NCBI RefSeq assembly: GCF_023935105.1
Contig: NZ_CP096040.1
Location: 5,437,001 to 5,501,000 of the forward strand
DNA: 64,000 nt
Origin: Caulobacter segnis
GTDB lineage: Bacteria > Pseudomonadota > Alphaproteobacteria > Caulobacterales > Caulobacteraceae
Direction: 5' to 3'
Shown here piece by piece: positions 19,784-28,403 of this stretch; within the stretch, counting starts at the first letter, position 1; the number at the start of each line of letters is the position of its first letter. Under the pieces are notes generated by a model. It had not been told where the DNA came from. It made no database searches and worked only from the letters and a program-made list of their open reading frames with translations. The translations under genes and the position numbers were made by a program.

Positions 19784-20106
19784 ATGAACGTCCTCTTCGT
19801 CTGTAGCCAGAACCGCCTGCGCAGCCCCACGGCCGAGCAGGTCTTCGCCAATTGGCCGGGATCGAGGTCAGCTCCGCCGGTCTCGACGACGGTTGCGGTA
19901 ACCCGGTGACGCCGGAAGACCTAGAATGGGCCGACCTAGTGCCGGTTATGGAGCAGGCGCACCGCAACAAACTGTCCCGCCGCTTCAAGCCGCACCTAAA
20001 GAACGCCCGCGTCATCGTGCTGGGGGTCCCAGACGACTATGAGTTCATGGACCCGACACTGGTGCAGATCCTTCAGGCCAAGGTCCCGCAGTTTCTACGA
20101 CGGTAG
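19784..20106 (+). pseudogene. Frameshifted low-molecular-weight phosphatase-like gene
   Basis: The start frame gives MNVLFVCSQNRLRSPTAEQVFANWPG, with the C-x5-R-S phosphate loop of low-molecular-weight tyrosine phosphatase/arsenate reductase-like proteins. The rest of the family sequence (IEVSSAGLDDG, EWADLVPVMEQAHRNKL, VLGVPDDYEFMDP) continues in another frame from about 19856. A missing base within ccggga (19855-19860) explains this: joined, the two frames give an unbroken protein of about 107 residues, the usual size. Either the gene is a recent pseudogene or this is a sequencing error. It follows pyrF directly. Confidence 0.8.
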
Positions 20107-21837
20107 TTATTTCACCACCATCGCCACACCCCTTGCCCGCGGATCCGCCTCGGGGACGGGCGTCCTGCCGACCACCTGAATGGCTTCCATGTCGCCGCTG
20201 AAGTCCTCGACCCACCGGTAGCCGCGCGCCTCCAGCGCCGTCTTCAGGGCGGGGCTCGGCGGGAAGGCGGGCTCGTAGAACAGCGTGTTCTCGGGCAGCA
20301 GCTGGTGGTGGAAGCGCGGCGCCGTCTGGGCCGCTTTCAGGGTCAGGCCGTGGTCGTAGACATTGGCCAGAACCTGGAACACCCAGGTGAAGATCCGCGA
20401 TCCGCCCGGCGTGCCGATGACCATGGCGGGCCGGCCGTTCCTGACCAGGATGGTCGGGGTCATCGACGACAGCGGCCGCTTGCCCGGCGCGATGGCGTTG
20501 GCCGTTCCGCCGACCACGCCGAACATGTTGGGCGCGCCGGGCTTGGCCGAGAAGTCGTCCATCTCGTCGTTCAGCAGGAACCCCGCGCCCTCGACCACCA
20601 CGCCCGAGCCGAACCAGCCGTTTAGGGTGTAGGTGTTGGAGACGGCGTTGCCCCACTTGTCGACCACCGAGAAATGGGTGGTCTGCGGCTTCTCCAGGCC
20701 CGGGACCACGGCCTTGGTCGCCGAGGGCTTGTCGGGATCGACCTCCCGCGCCCGCCTCGCCACATAGGCCGGGTCGATCAGGTTCGAGACCGGCACCTTC
20801 ACGAAGTCCGGATCGCCTAGATATTCGGCGCGGTCGGCGTAGACGCGCTTTTCGATCTCGGCCAACAGGTGGACGTACTGCGGAGCGTTCAGCGGCACAC
20901 CCTCGAACCGGGGCGCCAGGTCCTGCTTCATCAGCAGCATCTGCATCAGGGCGATGCCGCCCGAGCTGGGTGGCGGGGCGGTGATGACATCGTAGCCGCG
21001 CCATGTCGCGGTCAGTGGCGTACGCCAGACGGCCTTGTAGTTGGCCAGGTCGGCCTTGGTGATCAGACCCTTGACCGGCCCGCGCTGCATCTGGGCGACC
21101 AGCAGCTCCGCCGTACGCCCCTCGTAGAACGCCTTGTCGCCGCCCTTGGCGATGCGCTCCAGTGTGGCGGCCAGCGCCGGCTGCCTGAACACGGTCCCGG
21201 CCTTCACCGGCCCGAAATAGTCGCGGAAATTGGTCTTAGCGAACGGGGGCGGGACCTCGTTGCTCAGCATACCGGAGAACTGCGCGTTCACCAGAAAGCC
21301 GTCGCGCGCGTAGCGGATGGCCGGCGCCAAGACCCGGGCCCAGGGCAGCTTGCCAAACCGCTTGTGGGCCATGGCCAGGCCTCGCACCGTGCCGGGCGTG
21401 GCGACCGCGCGGGCGCCGAACAGCGACAGGCCCTCGACCGGCTCGCCGTCCTTGCCCAGGTACATGTCCGCCGTCGCCGCCGCCGGGGCGGTCTCGCGGT
21501 AATCGAGGAAGTAGGGCTTGCCGTCGACATACAGGGTCATGAACCCGCCGCCGCCCAGATTGCCGGCCTCGGGATAGGTGACCGCCAGGGCGAACCCCGT
21601 CGCCACCGCCGCGTCGACCGCGTTGCCGCCCGCCTTCAGGATCTCCCGCGCCGCCAGGGCCCCGTAGCGGTCGGGCGAAGCCACCGCCCCGGCGTCGAGC
21701 GCGCGTGTCGCGGCGGTCTTGGAGTTGGCGGGGGCGGGCTTTACGGGGCCGGCCAAGGCAGGCGGCGCGACCAGCAGCAGGACGGCCGCGAGCGACGCGG
21801 CGAACCGGTTCAGCGGGTGCAAGGCGAGGGCCTCCAT
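20107..21837 (-). CDS. ggt: Gamma-glutamyltransferase
   Basis: A 576-residue secreted enzyme that hydrolyses or transfers the gamma-glutamyl group of glutathione. A signal peptide covers residues 1-29 (LAAVLLLVAPPALAG). The large subunit has GGNAVDAAVATGFALAVTYPEAGNLGGGGF; autocleavage should occur before the first Thr of KPQTTHFSVVD near residue 383, producing the small subunit with that N-terminal Thr nucleophile. PLSSMTPTILV and GTPGGSRIFTWV complete the active site. It converges on the frameshifted phosphatase-like gene. Confidence 0.95.
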   Translation of the reverse strand: MEALALHPLNRFAASLAAVLLLVAPPALAGPVKPAPANSKTAATRALDAGAVASPDRYGALAAREILKAGGNAVDAAVATGFALAVTYPEAGNLGGGGFMTLYVDGKPYFLDYRETAPAAATADMYLGKDGEPVEGLSLFGARAVATPGTVRGLAMAHKRFGKLPWARVLAPAIRYARDGFLVNAQFSGMLSNEVPPPFAKTNFRDYFGPVKAGTVFRQPALAATLERIAKGGDKAFYEGRTAELLVAQMQRGPVKGLITKADLANYKAVWRTPLTATWRGYDVITAPPPSSGGIALMQMLLMKQDLAPRFEGVPLNAPQYVHLLAEIEKRVYADRAEYLGDPDFVKVPVSNLIDPAYVARRAREVDPDKPSATKAVVPGLEKPQTTHFSVVDKWGNAVSNTYTLNGWFGSGVVVEGAGFLLNDEMDDFSAKPGAPNMFGVVGGTANAIAPGKRPLSSMTPTILVRNGRPAMVIGTPGGSRIFTWVFQVLANVYDHGLTLKAAQTAPRFHHQLLPENTLFYEPAFPPSPALKTALEARGYRWVEDFSGDMEAIQVVGRTPVPEADPRARGVAMVVK

Positions 21838-21893
21838 CGACGGTAGGGGCTAGGCTAGCCGGGGCCGCCCTCGCCCGCCAGTCCGCCCGCCGC

Positions 21894-22337
21894 TCAGGCC
21901 AGCTCCAGCGCCCGCAGCACCGCGAACTGATCGTAATAGGGCCGCTCGCAGACGATCTTGTCGCCGCCCGGCGCGAATTCGAAGCTGGCGGCCATGCGGA
22001 TGCGGAACGGCTTGCCGGTCGGCTCGACGGTTCGCTCGGGCAATTTCAGCGGGCCCAGGTGCGTGCCGGTCAGCCAGAACTCAACCAGCACCGTGTCGCC
22101 GGCGTGGGCGATGGCGATGATCTCGTTGCCCTGGTCGGGGAACGGCGTGCGCGAGGCGGCGAAGTAGCCGCGCACGGCCGCCTCGCCGTCGAACACCGTT
22201 CCTGGGCCATGCATCTCGTAGCGGGGATGCTCGAAGGTGGCGATCACCGCGTCCCAGTCGTGGACGCATTCCAGCGCCATGTGGTCGCGCACGACCTGGA
22301 TGCGGCGTTCGGCCAAGTCGGCGGCCAGGTCTTCCAT
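21894..22337 (-). CDS. NTF2-like/SnoaL-like fold protein
   Basis: A 147-residue cytoplasmic protein. The pattern VVRDHMALECVHDWDAVIATFEHPRYE, then FDGEAAVRGYFAASRTPFPD and a final KIVCERPYYDQFAVLRALEL is that of SnoaL-type NTF2-like proteins (small-molecule binding or isomerase-like). Function is not predictable. It has no signal peptide, unlike the NTF2-like protein near 5 kb. Confidence 0.78.
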   Translation of the reverse strand: MEDLAADLAERRIQVVRDHMALECVHDWDAVIATFEHPRYEMHGPGTVFDGEAAVRGYFAASRTPFPDQGNEIIAIAHAGDTVLVEFWLTGTHLGPLKLPERTVEPTGKPFRIRMAASFEFAPGGDKIVCERPYYDQFAVLRALELA

Positions 22338-22379
22338 CAGGCTCCTCCCTTGTTTCGGGGGAGCCTGGCCCGTCCGGGC

Positions 22380-22589
22380 TCAGAAGTCGACGGCGACGCC
22401 CTTCTTCTCCCAATCGCCGAAGCGGGTGGGTTCGGGACCGTCGCGGCCGCCCTTTTCCGTCGGCAGGGCTTCCACGGCCTGGGCCGCGCGGCGGGCGGCG
22501 GCCTCCTCCAGCGCGCGGCGGGCGGCGGGGCTGAGCGCCTTGTCGGGCGCGGCGCCCGGCGGCAGGTCTTCGTGAGGAAGGTCAGACAT
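22380..22589 (-). CDS. DUF1674 protein, SdhAF4-like succinate dehydrogenase assembly factor
   Basis: A 69-residue protein with a charged Ala-rich helix (residues 18-45) and the conserved C-terminus GPEPTRFGDWEKKGVAVDF. That end is the signature of DUF1674/SDHAF4, which in eukaryotes helps deliver flavinylated SDH subunit A. The assignment to assembly is by homology. The gene is separated by 42 bases from the SnoaL-like gene downstream. No sdh genes are in the window. Confidence 0.85.
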   Translation of the reverse strand: MSDLPHEDLPPGAAPDKALSPAARRALEEAAARRAAQAVEALPTEKGGRDGPEPTRFGDWEKKGVAVDF

Positions 22590-22688
22590 GACGAAGGTTT
22601 AACATCATCGCGCTTGCGCGCGCCACCGCGTCAGTGTTGAACCCCCGGCTTCGAATATCGACGTTCGCCGATCGGGGAGATCTTAGAG

Positions 22689-23096
22689 ATGAACACCAGT
22701 CGTTGGCCGTACGCCTTCTTCGGCGCGGCCGCCTTCTACGCCATGGTCGGCGTAACGTGGGGCTTGGCCATGAGCATCAGCAAGCATCACGAGACCTATT
22801 CGGCCCATGCGCACCTCAATCTGCTGGGTTGGGTCAGCCTGGCGCTGATGGGAACCTTCTACGCCCTGTTGGGCCAGCGGGTCGCCAACTGGGTGAAGCT
22901 GGCCAACTTCGTGCTGTCGAACGTCGGCGTCGTCTGCATGATCAGCGGCCTCTTCATGTATCTGGGCCAGACCGGCTCGCCCGCCGTCTATGGGCCGCTG
23001 CTGGTCGTGGGCGGGCTGAGCGTGATCGGCGGCTTCTTCGTGTTCGGCCTGACGGCGATCACGACGGCCCTTCGCAAGCCGGCCGTCGCCATCTGA
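22689..23096 (+). CDS. Small four-helix membrane protein resembling part of haem-copper oxidase subunit I
   Basis: A 135-residue protein with four hydrophobic segments. Between helices 1 and 2 is SKHHETYSAHAHLNLLGWVSLALMG, a His-rich stretch resembling the helix II haem-ligand region (HxH..LLGW) of cbb3/NorB-type subunit I. The protein is far too short for a full oxidase subunit (about 450 residues). Homologues are often named cytochrome oxidase subunit I-like. Role is unknown. Confidence 0.65.
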   Translation: MNTSRWPYAFFGAAAFYAMVGVTWGLAMSISKHHETYSAHAHLNLLGWVSLALMGTFYALLGQRVANWVKLANFVLSNVGVVCMISGLFMYLGQTGSPAVYGPLLVVGGLSVIGGFFVFGLTAITTALRKPAVAI

Positions 23097-23173
23097 TCTT
23101 CACCGCCGGATGTTCGGCGCCTGATTTCGTCAAATGACTTGCGCTCGCCGTCGCCTTTGGGCACGGCGAGGCG

Positions 23174-24460
23174 GTGACTCAAGAATTGAACGACGGCCTC
23201 CCCGCTCGGGAAGCCGCCCTGACCCTGATCGACGCGGCCCTGTCGCGTCGCGGCGGCATCGACGAAGCCGCCTCCGCCAACGGTTTCCGCTTCCTGGAGC
23301 CGCGCGAGCGCGCGTTCGCGCGCGCCCTGGCCATGGCCGTGCTGCGCCACCTGGGCCCGATCGACCGCGCCCTGGCCGCCAAGCTACAGAAGGCCCCGCC
23401 TGACCGGGTGATGCACCTGCTGCGCCTGGGCGCGGCCCAGGCCTTCCACCTGGAGGTTCCGGCCTTCGCCGCCGTGGCCACCTCGGTCGAGCTGGCCGGC
23501 GCCAACAAGACCAGCCGCCCGTTCAAGGGCCTGGTCAACGCGGTGCTGCGCGGCCTGCTGCGCGATCCCCCGCCCAGCGACGATCCGACCCTGCTGGCCC
23601 CGCCGTGGCTGTACGCCCGCTGGGTCGCCGCGTTCGGTGAGGCCACGGCCCGCGAGATCGCCGCCCAGATCGCCATTGAGCCGGCCACCGACCTGTCGCT
23701 GAAGTCCTCGACCGACGTCGCCGCCCTGGCCGAGTCGCTTGAGGCCGAGGTGCTGGACGGCGGCAGCCTGCGCCTGCGCCGCAAGGGCGACGTCGCCGGC
23801 TGGCCGGGCTTCGAGGACGGGACCTGGTGGGTGCAGGACGCCGCCGCCGCCGTCCCCGCCCGCCTGCTGGCCCTCAAGCCGGGCGATCAGGTGCTGGACC
23901 TGTGCGCCGCCCCGGGCGGCAAGACCCTGCAGCTGGCCGCGGCCGGCGCGGACGTCGTCGCCCTGGACCGTTCGGCCGCCCGCCTCAAGCGCGTGACCGA
24001 GAACCTGGCCCGCACTGGGCTCGAAGCCGAGATCGTCGCCGCCGACGCGGCCGTCTGGGAAGACGACCGGACCTTCGACGCCATCCTGCTGGACGCCCCG
24101 TGCAGCGCCACGGGCACCTTCCGCCGCCATCCGGACGTCTTGTGGGCCGCCCGCCCTGGCGACGTCGCCAGCCTGGCGGCCGTCCAGGCCCGCATCCTCG
24201 ACAGCGCCGCCGACCGCCTAAAGCCCGGCGGCCGACTGGTCTATTGCGTCTGCTCGCTGGAGCCCGAGGAGGGTGAGGCCCAGGTCGAGGCCTTCCTGGC
24301 CCGCCGCCCGGACATGGCGCTGGAGCCGATCACCGCCGGTGAAGGCGGATCGCCGGAGGCCAGCCTGACCGCCCGCGGGACCCTTCGCCTGCTGCCGCAT
24401 CAGCGCGAGGGCGGCCAGGACGGCTTCTTCGCGGCCCGGTTCCGCAAGCTGACGGCATAG
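23174..24460 (+). CDS. rsmB: 16S rRNA (cytosine967-C5)-methyltransferase-like RsmB
   Basis: A 428-residue protein started at GTG. The N-terminal 140 residues are the NusB-like RNA-binding domain (ARALAMAVLRHLGPIDRAL, NKTSRPFKGLVNAVLRGLLR). The methyltransferase domain has VLDLCAAPGGKTLQLAA (SAM binding), LLDAPCSATGTFRRHPDVLW with one catalytic Cys, and LVYCVCSLEPEEGE with the second. This is the m5C rRNA methyltransferase family. It is followed by rpe and heparinase on the same strand. Confidence 0.93.
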   Translation: MTQELNDGLPAREAALTLIDAALSRRGGIDEAASANGFRFLEPRERAFARALAMAVLRHLGPIDRALAAKLQKAPPDRVMHLLRLGAAQAFHLEVPAFAAVATSVELAGANKTSRPFKGLVNAVLRGLLRDPPPSDDPTLLAPPWLYARWVAAFGEATAREIAAQIAIEPATDLSLKSSTDVAALAESLEAEVLDGGSLRLRRKGDVAGWPGFEDGTWWVQDAAAAVPARLLALKPGDQVLDLCAAPGGKTLQLAAAGADVVALDRSAARLKRVTENLARTGLEAEIVAADAAVWEDDRTFDAILLDAPCSATGTFRRHPDVLWAARPGDVASLAAVQARILDSAADRLKPGGRLVYCVCSLEPEEGEAQVEAFLARRPDMALEPITAGEGGSPEASLTARGTLRLLPHQREGGQDGFFAARFRKLTA

Positions 24461-24462
24461 AC

Positions 24463-24490
24463 GTCATCCCGGCGAAGGCCGGGACCCAGC
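24463..24490 (+). repeat. Short cgtcatcccggc repeat fragment / hairpin
   Basis: The sequence cgtcatcccggcgaaggccgg carries the hairpin cccggc/gccggg (24468-24473/24478-24483) right after rsmB. Its arm resembles the repeat at 13570. It may weaken read-through into rpe. Confidence 0.5.
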
Positions 24491-24537
24491 CGAGCATAAG
24501 GGCTGACAGCGGGGCGCGACGCGGTTATCCCAGGACC

Positions 24538-25197
24538 ATGACCGCGCCGATCATCGCCCCGTCCATCCTCGCCTCCGACTTCGCCAAGCTGGGCGAGGAG
24601 GTCGCCGCCATCGAGGCGGCCGGCGCCGACTGGGTGCATGTCGACGTGATGGACGGCCACTTCGTGCCCAACATCACGCTGGGCCCCGACATCGTCAAAG
24701 CCATCCGGCCTCACGCCAAGATCCCGTTCGACGTCCACCTGATGATCAGCCCGGCGGACCCTTATCTCGAAGCGTTTCGCGCCGCCGGCGCGGACCTGAT
24801 CAGCATCCACCCGGAGGCCGGCCCGCACCTGCACCGCTCGCTGAAGCGCATCCGCGAGCTGGGGGCCAAGGCGGGCGTGGTGTTCAACCCCTCGACCGGC
24901 CTCGACCACGTCGAGTGGATCCTGGAGGACGTCGACCTGCTGCTGGTGATGTCGGTCAATCCCGGCTTCGGCGGCCAGAGCTTCATCCCCGGCCAGCTGC
25001 GCAAGGTTGAGGCGCTGCGCAAGCTGGTCGACAAGGCCGGACTGGACATCATCATCGAGGTCGACGGCGGAGTCACGCCCGTGACCGCTCCGCAATGCGT
25101 GGCCGCCGGCGCCACGGCCCTGGTGGCAGGTTCGGCGGTGTTCAAGGGCGGCCCCGCCGCCTATGCCGACAACATCCGCGCGCTGAAGGGCGTCTGA
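24538..25197 (+). CDS. rpe: Ribulose-phosphate 3-epimerase
   Basis: A 219-residue TIM-barrel enzyme interconverting ribulose-5-phosphate and xylulose-5-phosphate in the pentose phosphate pathway. IAPSILASDFAKLGEEV, the metal-ligand HVDVMDGHFVPNITLGP, FDVHLMI, VMSVNPGFGGQSF and IEVDGGVTP are all intact. Length is typical. The heparinase-family gene starts 9 bases after the stop. Confidence 0.97.
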   Translation: MTAPIIAPSILASDFAKLGEEVAAIEAAGADWVHVDVMDGHFVPNITLGPDIVKAIRPHAKIPFDVHLMISPADPYLEAFRAAGADLISIHPEAGPHLHRSLKRIRELGAKAGVVFNPSTGLDHVEWILEDVDLLLVMSVNPGFGGQSFIPGQLRKVEALRKLVDKAGLDIIIEVDGGVTPVTAPQCVAAGATALVAGSAVFKGGPAAYADNIRALKGV

Positions 25198-25206
25198 CCC
25201 CGAGCG

Positions 25207-26952
25207 ATGGCCGTCAAGCGTTCCGCCCACGGCTTCAAGTTTCCCGCGCCCCGCCTGGCGTCACGGGCGCGCGGCCGCGTCCTCTGGAAGGCGCTCAACG
25301 CCGAGCTCGGCGCCCATGCCGCGCGCGAGTGGTTCGGGTCGGGCCCGCATCGCCTGCTGATCGCCCTGCCCCGTGCCGAGGGCCTCGCCGCCCGTCCCCA
25401 CGACCCGCGACCTGCCGACCCCGCCCACGGCAAGAAGATCCTGGCCGGCGTGATGAGCCTGGACGGCGGGACCCTGCGCCTGGGCGTCGACGGCGACCCG
25501 TTCGACACCGCCAGCCCCTCGCGCCGCTTCGCCGTCAGCCTGCACCGCCTGGACTGGCTGCCCGGCCTGGTCGCCGCCGGCCCGGACGGCGCCCGCCGGG
25601 CCCTGCGCCTGCTGGACGACTGGCGCCGCGTGTTCGGCAAATGGAACGCCTTCTCCTGGGGGCCCGACTGCATCGAGCGCCGGGTCTTCCACCTGGCCTG
25701 CGCCGCCAAGACCCTGGCCGCCGAGGCCAGCGACGCCGAGATCGCCGACCTGACCCGCGACCTGGCCCGCCAGGCCCGCCACCTGCTGGAGATCAAGGCC
25801 AGCCCCGAACGGGGCCTGGAGCGCGCCGTCGCCGCCACGATCGCCGGCTGCGCCCTGGCCGGCAAGCCGGGCGAGCGGCTGATCGACCGGGGCCTGAAGG
25901 CTCTCCTGCGCCAGATCGACCGGATGGTGCTGGCCGACGGCGGCCACGCCACCCGCTCGCCCGAGGCCGGCGTCGAGCTGCTGTTCGACCTCTTGACCCT
26001 GGACGACGCCCTAGGCCAGCGCGGCCGCCCCGCGCCCGAGCCCCTGTCGCGCGCCATAGACCGCCTCTCCACCGCCACCCGGTTCTTCACCTTGGAGGAC
26101 GGCCATCTGGCGGCCTTCCATGGCGGCGAGGCCGTCGGCCCCAAGCGCATCGCCGCCGCCCTGGCCCACGACGCCAACGGCCCGCGCCCGTTGAGCGCCG
26201 CCCCGCACAGCGGCTTCCAGAAGATGGCCGGCGGCAGCCTGGAGGTCATCGCCGACTGCGGCCGTCCGCCGCTGGGCCCCTTGAGCGTCCACGCCTGCGC
26301 CCAGCCCGCCGCCGTCGAGATCGTCTGCGCCAAGGACCGGCTGATCACCAGCTGCGGCTGGAGCCCCGAGGCCGCCGGCGCCCACGCCTTTCGCCTGTCG
26401 GACGCGGCCTCGACCGTCTCGGTCGGCGAAGGCTCGGCCGGCCGGCCTCTCTCCGGCTTCCGCGCCCGCGCCCTGGGCCCCTGGCTGGTCGACGGCGCCA
26501 CCCAGGTCGAGGCCCAGCGCCACGACGACGTCGGCGGGGTGTGGCTGGACATCGTCCACGACGGCTGGCGCCATGTCGGCCTGACCCACACCCGCCGCCT
26601 GTTCCTGGACGCCGTCGCCGACGAGCTGCGCGGCGAGGACAGCCTCACGCCCATCGCCGCCGACCCGGGCGCGGCGGAAGGTCCTCGCCGCTACCTGCCG
26701 TTCACCGTGCGCTTCCACCTGCACCCCGAGGCCCGCGCCTCGATCGCCCGCGACGGCAAGAGCGTGCTGATCCGCGGCCCCAACACCATCGGCTGGTGGC
26801 TGCGCAACGACGCCGTCGACGTCGCCATCGCCCCCAGCGCCCACTTCGACCACGGCCTGGCCCGCAAGGCCGGCCAGATCGTGCTCAAGAGCCAGGTCCG
26901 CCCCGAGGTCGGCGCCAAGATCCGCTGGAAGCTGACCCGGGCGGAGGGCTGA
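25207..26952 (+). CDS. Heparinase II/III family protein
   Basis: A 581-residue protein. The N-terminal half (to about 270) is helical with many Trp and Arg residues (FGKWNAFSWGPDCIERRV, ADGGHATRSPEAGVELLFDLL), like the alpha/alpha toroid of heparinase II/III lyases. The C-terminal half is strand-rich (RHDDVGGVWLDIVHDGWRHVGLTHTRRLFL), like their beta-sandwich. From memory, alphaproteobacteria often carry this gene next to rsmB and purH, so it is unlikely to degrade heparin; a cell-envelope polysaccharide is a better guess. It is coupled to rpe. Confidence 0.85.
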   Translation: MAVKRSAHGFKFPAPRLASRARGRVLWKALNAELGAHAAREWFGSGPHRLLIALPRAEGLAARPHDPRPADPAHGKKILAGVMSLDGGTLRLGVDGDPFDTASPSRRFAVSLHRLDWLPGLVAAGPDGARRALRLLDDWRRVFGKWNAFSWGPDCIERRVFHLACAAKTLAAEASDAEIADLTRDLARQARHLLEIKASPERGLERAVAATIAGCALAGKPGERLIDRGLKALLRQIDRMVLADGGHATRSPEAGVELLFDLLTLDDALGQRGRPAPEPLSRAIDRLSTATRFFTLEDGHLAAFHGGEAVGPKRIAAALAHDANGPRPLSAAPHSGFQKMAGGSLEVIADCGRPPLGPLSVHACAQPAAVEIVCAKDRLITSCGWSPEAAGAHAFRLSDAASTVSVGEGSAGRPLSGFRARALGPWLVDGATQVEAQRHDDVGGVWLDIVHDGWRHVGLTHTRRLFLDAVADELRGEDSLTPIAADPGAAEGPRRYLPFTVRFHLHPEARASIARDGKSVLIRGPNTIGWWLRNDAVDVAIAPSAHFDHGLARKAGQIVLKSQVRPEVGAKIRWKLTRAEG

Positions 26953-26956
26953 CCCC

Positions 26957-27241
26957 ATGGGCTTCTCCCGCAGGCCGCCGATCGACCCCGGCCGGACGCG
27001 TCAGGCGCCGGAATATACGGACGACGAAGTGTCTGAAGTCTTGGCCGCGCTGCAGGCCGACGCGCCGGACCTGCTGGCGGTGCTGGCCCGCGAGGCGAAG
27101 ACGCCGGGCAGCGTGCCGATGGCGGACTATGACGACATCTACGACCGGATGCTGACCTACCTGTTCGAGCACGGGTTCGTGCACACGCACATCGAGATGG
27201 CGATGGTGTTCAAGGCGGTGCGGGAGCGGGTTGGGGGATAG
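26957..27241 (+). CDS. Small protein of unknown function
   Basis: A 94-residue acidic, mainly helical protein: an N-terminal basic tail (GFSRRPPIDPGRTR), then EVSEVLAALQADAPDLLAVLAREA and a C-terminal MLTYLFEHGFVHTHIEMAMVFKAV. No known domain is recognised. It starts 5 bases after the heparinase stop, suggesting one transcript. Codon use matches the host genes. It is the last gene before the AT-richer toxin-antitoxin pair. Confidence 0.6.
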   Translation: MGFSRRPPIDPGRTRQAPEYTDDEVSEVLAALQADAPDLLAVLAREAKTPGSVPMADYDDIYDRMLTYLFEHGFVHTHIEMAMVFKAVRERVGG

Positions 27242-27258
27242 GGGGTATATGCGGAAAG

Positions 27259-27717
27259 CTATACCTGCTCGTCTTTTAATAAGGACGATTTTCGCTTGTC
27301 TCGCCGGCGCGACCTAGACTGAGGCATCGGCTTCAACGGCTTAAGATGCCGACTTTTTGGGACCTCAAACCAAGCGCCTCGTTCATAGGATGCCATGGCT
27401 TCTACAATTTTCGGGAACCATCTCACGAACAGTTCCAGCCGAGTAAGGTTGGCAATATCGGCCCACCCATCCACCAAATAGACCACCGTAATGCCGGAGT
27501 CTTCTAAGGCCTTTCGGACATGCGGAGTACGCGTCTGCCGAATATCTAGAGTGACCAACACCGCCTTTCGATCTGCGGCGAGTACCCGGAATATTTCCTC
27601 ATCAGAAGCTCCCGGCCCAACGAGATCGATTGTATGGGCAAAAGTCACGGATTGCTCGTTGAGAGCCAGCGCAGCGGGTAGGGCCGGGGGCAGGTTCTCG
27701 TCGAACACCAGCTTCAC
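27259..27717 (-). CDS. DUF5615-type PIN-like toxin (VapC45-like)
   Basis: A 152-residue protein. KLVFDENLPPALPAAL opens a PIN-like fold with Asp6, ASDEEIFRVLAADRKAVLVTLDIR supplies the next acidic residues, and VVYLVDGW the later strand. These are the metal-binding acidic positions of DUF5615 ribonuclease-like toxins such as M. tuberculosis VapC45. The C-terminal 25 residues are Lys/Arg-rich. It begins with GTG overlapping the TGA of the upstream antitoxin gene. Base composition is clearly AT-richer than neighbours, a sign of transfer. Confidence 0.85.
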   Translation of the reverse strand: MKLVFDENLPPALPAALALNEQSVTFAHTIDLVGPGASDEEIFRVLAADRKAVLVTLDIRQTRTPHVRKALEDSGITVVYLVDGWADIANLTRLELFVRWFPKIVEAMASYERGAWFEVPKSRHLKPLKPMPQSRSRRRDKRKSSLLKDEQV

Positions 27718-28403
27718 GCGGCAAGGCGCTCTTCGAACAGTAGAGCCTGCTTCACCTCGGCTTCGGTTATGCCAAAGGCCAAGGCAACCGCAGACAGGGA
27801 GCCCTCAGCCTTCGCGGAGCGGGCTATAACCTCGCTGCGGATACCGGTCCTAGCCAAAATTGGCGCACCGAACGCTCGTCGAGGGTCAATAATAATGCCA
27901 GGAGCATCGGCGGCGCGAGGCTGCCAAGTTTCGGCAAGATCGCACGCGTCAAACGATACGCCATCCAAGATCGTATCTCGGACGAGGTGTTCGAAGTTTC
28001 GCTGATCGTTGAGGTAGTCCACCAGCGAACGACGGCCAGCCTCGTCAATCTCATCGAGGATTATTCGCCGCCCGTCGGTCACAAACTTGGCGCTTGCGAA
28101 AGGGTGAACCGTCTTCAGGTCCTCACGCGCCTTGCTAGCCACCTTCCGCAGGTGTTGAAAGCTAACACCCTTTTCCCTGAACGCACGGATGAAGCGGGCT
28201 TCAATCAGATCGTGGAAGCTCAGCGCATTAACACCATCGATTGGCTCATAGTCAGGTTCGATAATCGACTTCTGACCGCGCCCTCCAAATATCCAGCGCC
28301 GCACCTTGTTAGACGGCGCACCAATCAGACGCGCCGCTTGCGGAACGGTATAGACGCCGGTTCCAACGAACCGGTTTCTTGCATCTATAACCGCACCCGT
28401 CAT
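27714..28403 (-). CDS. DUF433-containing antitoxin (VapB45-like)
   Basis: A 229-residue protein. The N-terminal part, GVYTVPQAARLIGAPSNKVRRWIFG, is a MerR-like DNA-binding helix-turn-helix. The C-terminal 60 residues (IIIDPRRAFGAPILARTGIRSEVIARSAKAEGSLSAVALAFGITEAEVKQALLFE) are the DUF433 domain usually found in partners of DUF5615 toxins. The start at 28403 has GGAGGT 8 bases upstream; the frame extends to 28427 but without a better site. It probably both neutralises the toxin and represses the operon. Confidence 0.85.
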   Translation of the reverse strand: MTGAVIDARNRFVGTGVYTVPQAARLIGAPSNKVRRWIFGGRGQKSIIEPDYEPIDGVNALSFHDLIEARFIRAFREKGVSFQHLRKVASKAREDLKTVHPFASAKFVTDGRRIILDEIDEAGRRSLVDYLNDQRNFEHLVRDTILDGVSFDACDLAETWQPRAADAPGIIIDPRRAFGAPILARTGIRSEVIARSAKAEGSLSAVALAFGITEAEVKQALLFEERLAA

